15,751 nt of DNA from Gammaproteobacteria bacterium. Its GTDB lineage: Bacteria; Pseudomonadota; Gammaproteobacteria; Steroidobacterales; SZUA-146. Within the stretch, counting starts at the first letter, position 1. The number at the start of each line of letters is the position of its first letter. The notes under the pieces were generated by a model. The model did not search any database. It saw only the letters and a list, made by a program, of their open reading frames with translations, and was not told the DNA's origin. Of this stretch, positions 15,606-15,751 are shown one piece after another. The DNA is taken from positions 1 through 15,751 of the forward strand of contig QIGP01000172.1 in NCBI GenBank assembly GCA_003228965.1, read 5' to 3'. Both the position numbers and the translations under genes were made by a program.

Positions 15606-15640
15606 AAAGCGGCTACACACTTCGTGCAGCCGCTTTTTTT
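15606..15640 (+). terminator. Rho-independent terminator of the ETF operon
   Basis: AAAGCGGCT (15606-15614) pairs perfectly with AGCCGCTTT (15628-15636), with a further CAC/GTG pairing in the loop, followed by seven T residues (15634-15640). It lies 62 bases past the etfA stop. Confidence 0.92.
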
Positions 15641-15663
15641 CGCTACGCTCGTGCTCACTACGC

Positions 15664-15704
15664 TAGGAGCCTGTCGGATTTAGGTGATCGTCGCGAGGGA
15701 AAGC
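15664..15704 (+). repeat. Second, one-armed copy of the palindromic element
   Basis: TAGGAGCCTGTCGGATTTAGG (in part) followed by GATCGTCGCGAGG and AAGCC matches 6781-6821 with a few substitutions, including two in the 21-base arm. The matching right arm is not present before the window ends at 15751, so this is either a solitary half-unit or the left end of a longer element that continues beyond the window. The 47 bases after it are AT-rich and hold no gene I can support. Confidence 0.7.
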
Positions 15705-15751
15705 CATTTTGAGTCAGGTTTTTCGATTAAATGAGGCGAATATTGAATATA

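Noticed and set aside
1..15751. CRISPR array, tRNA or rRNA genes, intact transposase
   Set aside because: No regularly spaced repeats, no cloverleaf or rRNA-like sequence and no transposase motifs were seen on either strand.

Overview
The window reads as a chromosomal segment of a free-living, aerobic gammaproteobacterium with mid-range GC. This rests on the neighbouring xerD and dsbC genes, which are linked in many gammaproteobacteria, and on a complete ETF/ETF-ubiquinone oxidoreductase system serving a respiratory chain. The genus cannot be fixed from the sequence alone. Thirteen protein genes are supported. No tRNA, rRNA, CRISPR array or intact transposase gene is visible.

Left part (1-5613). 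On the minus strand xerD (site-specific recombinase) is followed by a rho-independent terminator and then by dsbC, here a predicted lipoprotein. A divergent spacer of 286 bp separates xerD from a plus-strand plsC-like acyltransferase that starts with TTG. That gene runs tail to tail into a minus-strand gene for a DUF3857/transglutaminase-like protein with one C-terminal membrane segment, and the two 3' ends overlap by 15 bp. Upstream of the transglutaminase gene, on the same strand, is a yjdM/phnA-family gene whose first zinc-ribbon half appears to be frameshifted.

Middle part (5614-9106). All genes are on the plus strand: an isovaleryl-CoA dehydrogenase, a thiolase and an HSD10-like 3-hydroxyacyl-CoA dehydrogenase. 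Together they suggest degradation of branched-chain amino acids or short-chain acyl-CoAs. A long perfect inverted repeat begins inside the stop codon of the dehydrogenase gene.

Right part (9107-15751). A structured leader precedes two overlapping M16 peptidase genes. The first has the HxxEH zinc site and a lipobox; the second has lost the zinc site but has a signal peptide and an R/Y-type motif, as in M16B heterodimers. A good sigma70-type promoter then precedes an ETF operon (ETF-QO, etfB, etfA), closed by a strong terminator. Next to that terminator lies a second, one-armed copy of the repeat seen after the dehydrogenase gene.

The catabolic and ETF parts fit together: isovaleryl-CoA dehydrogenase passes electrons to EtfAB, and ETF-QO passes them to ubiquinone. 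No clearly new multigene system was found. The most interesting items are the dispersed palindromic element (possibly a miniature mobile element), the structured leader of the M16 pair, and the apparent yjdM frameshift.
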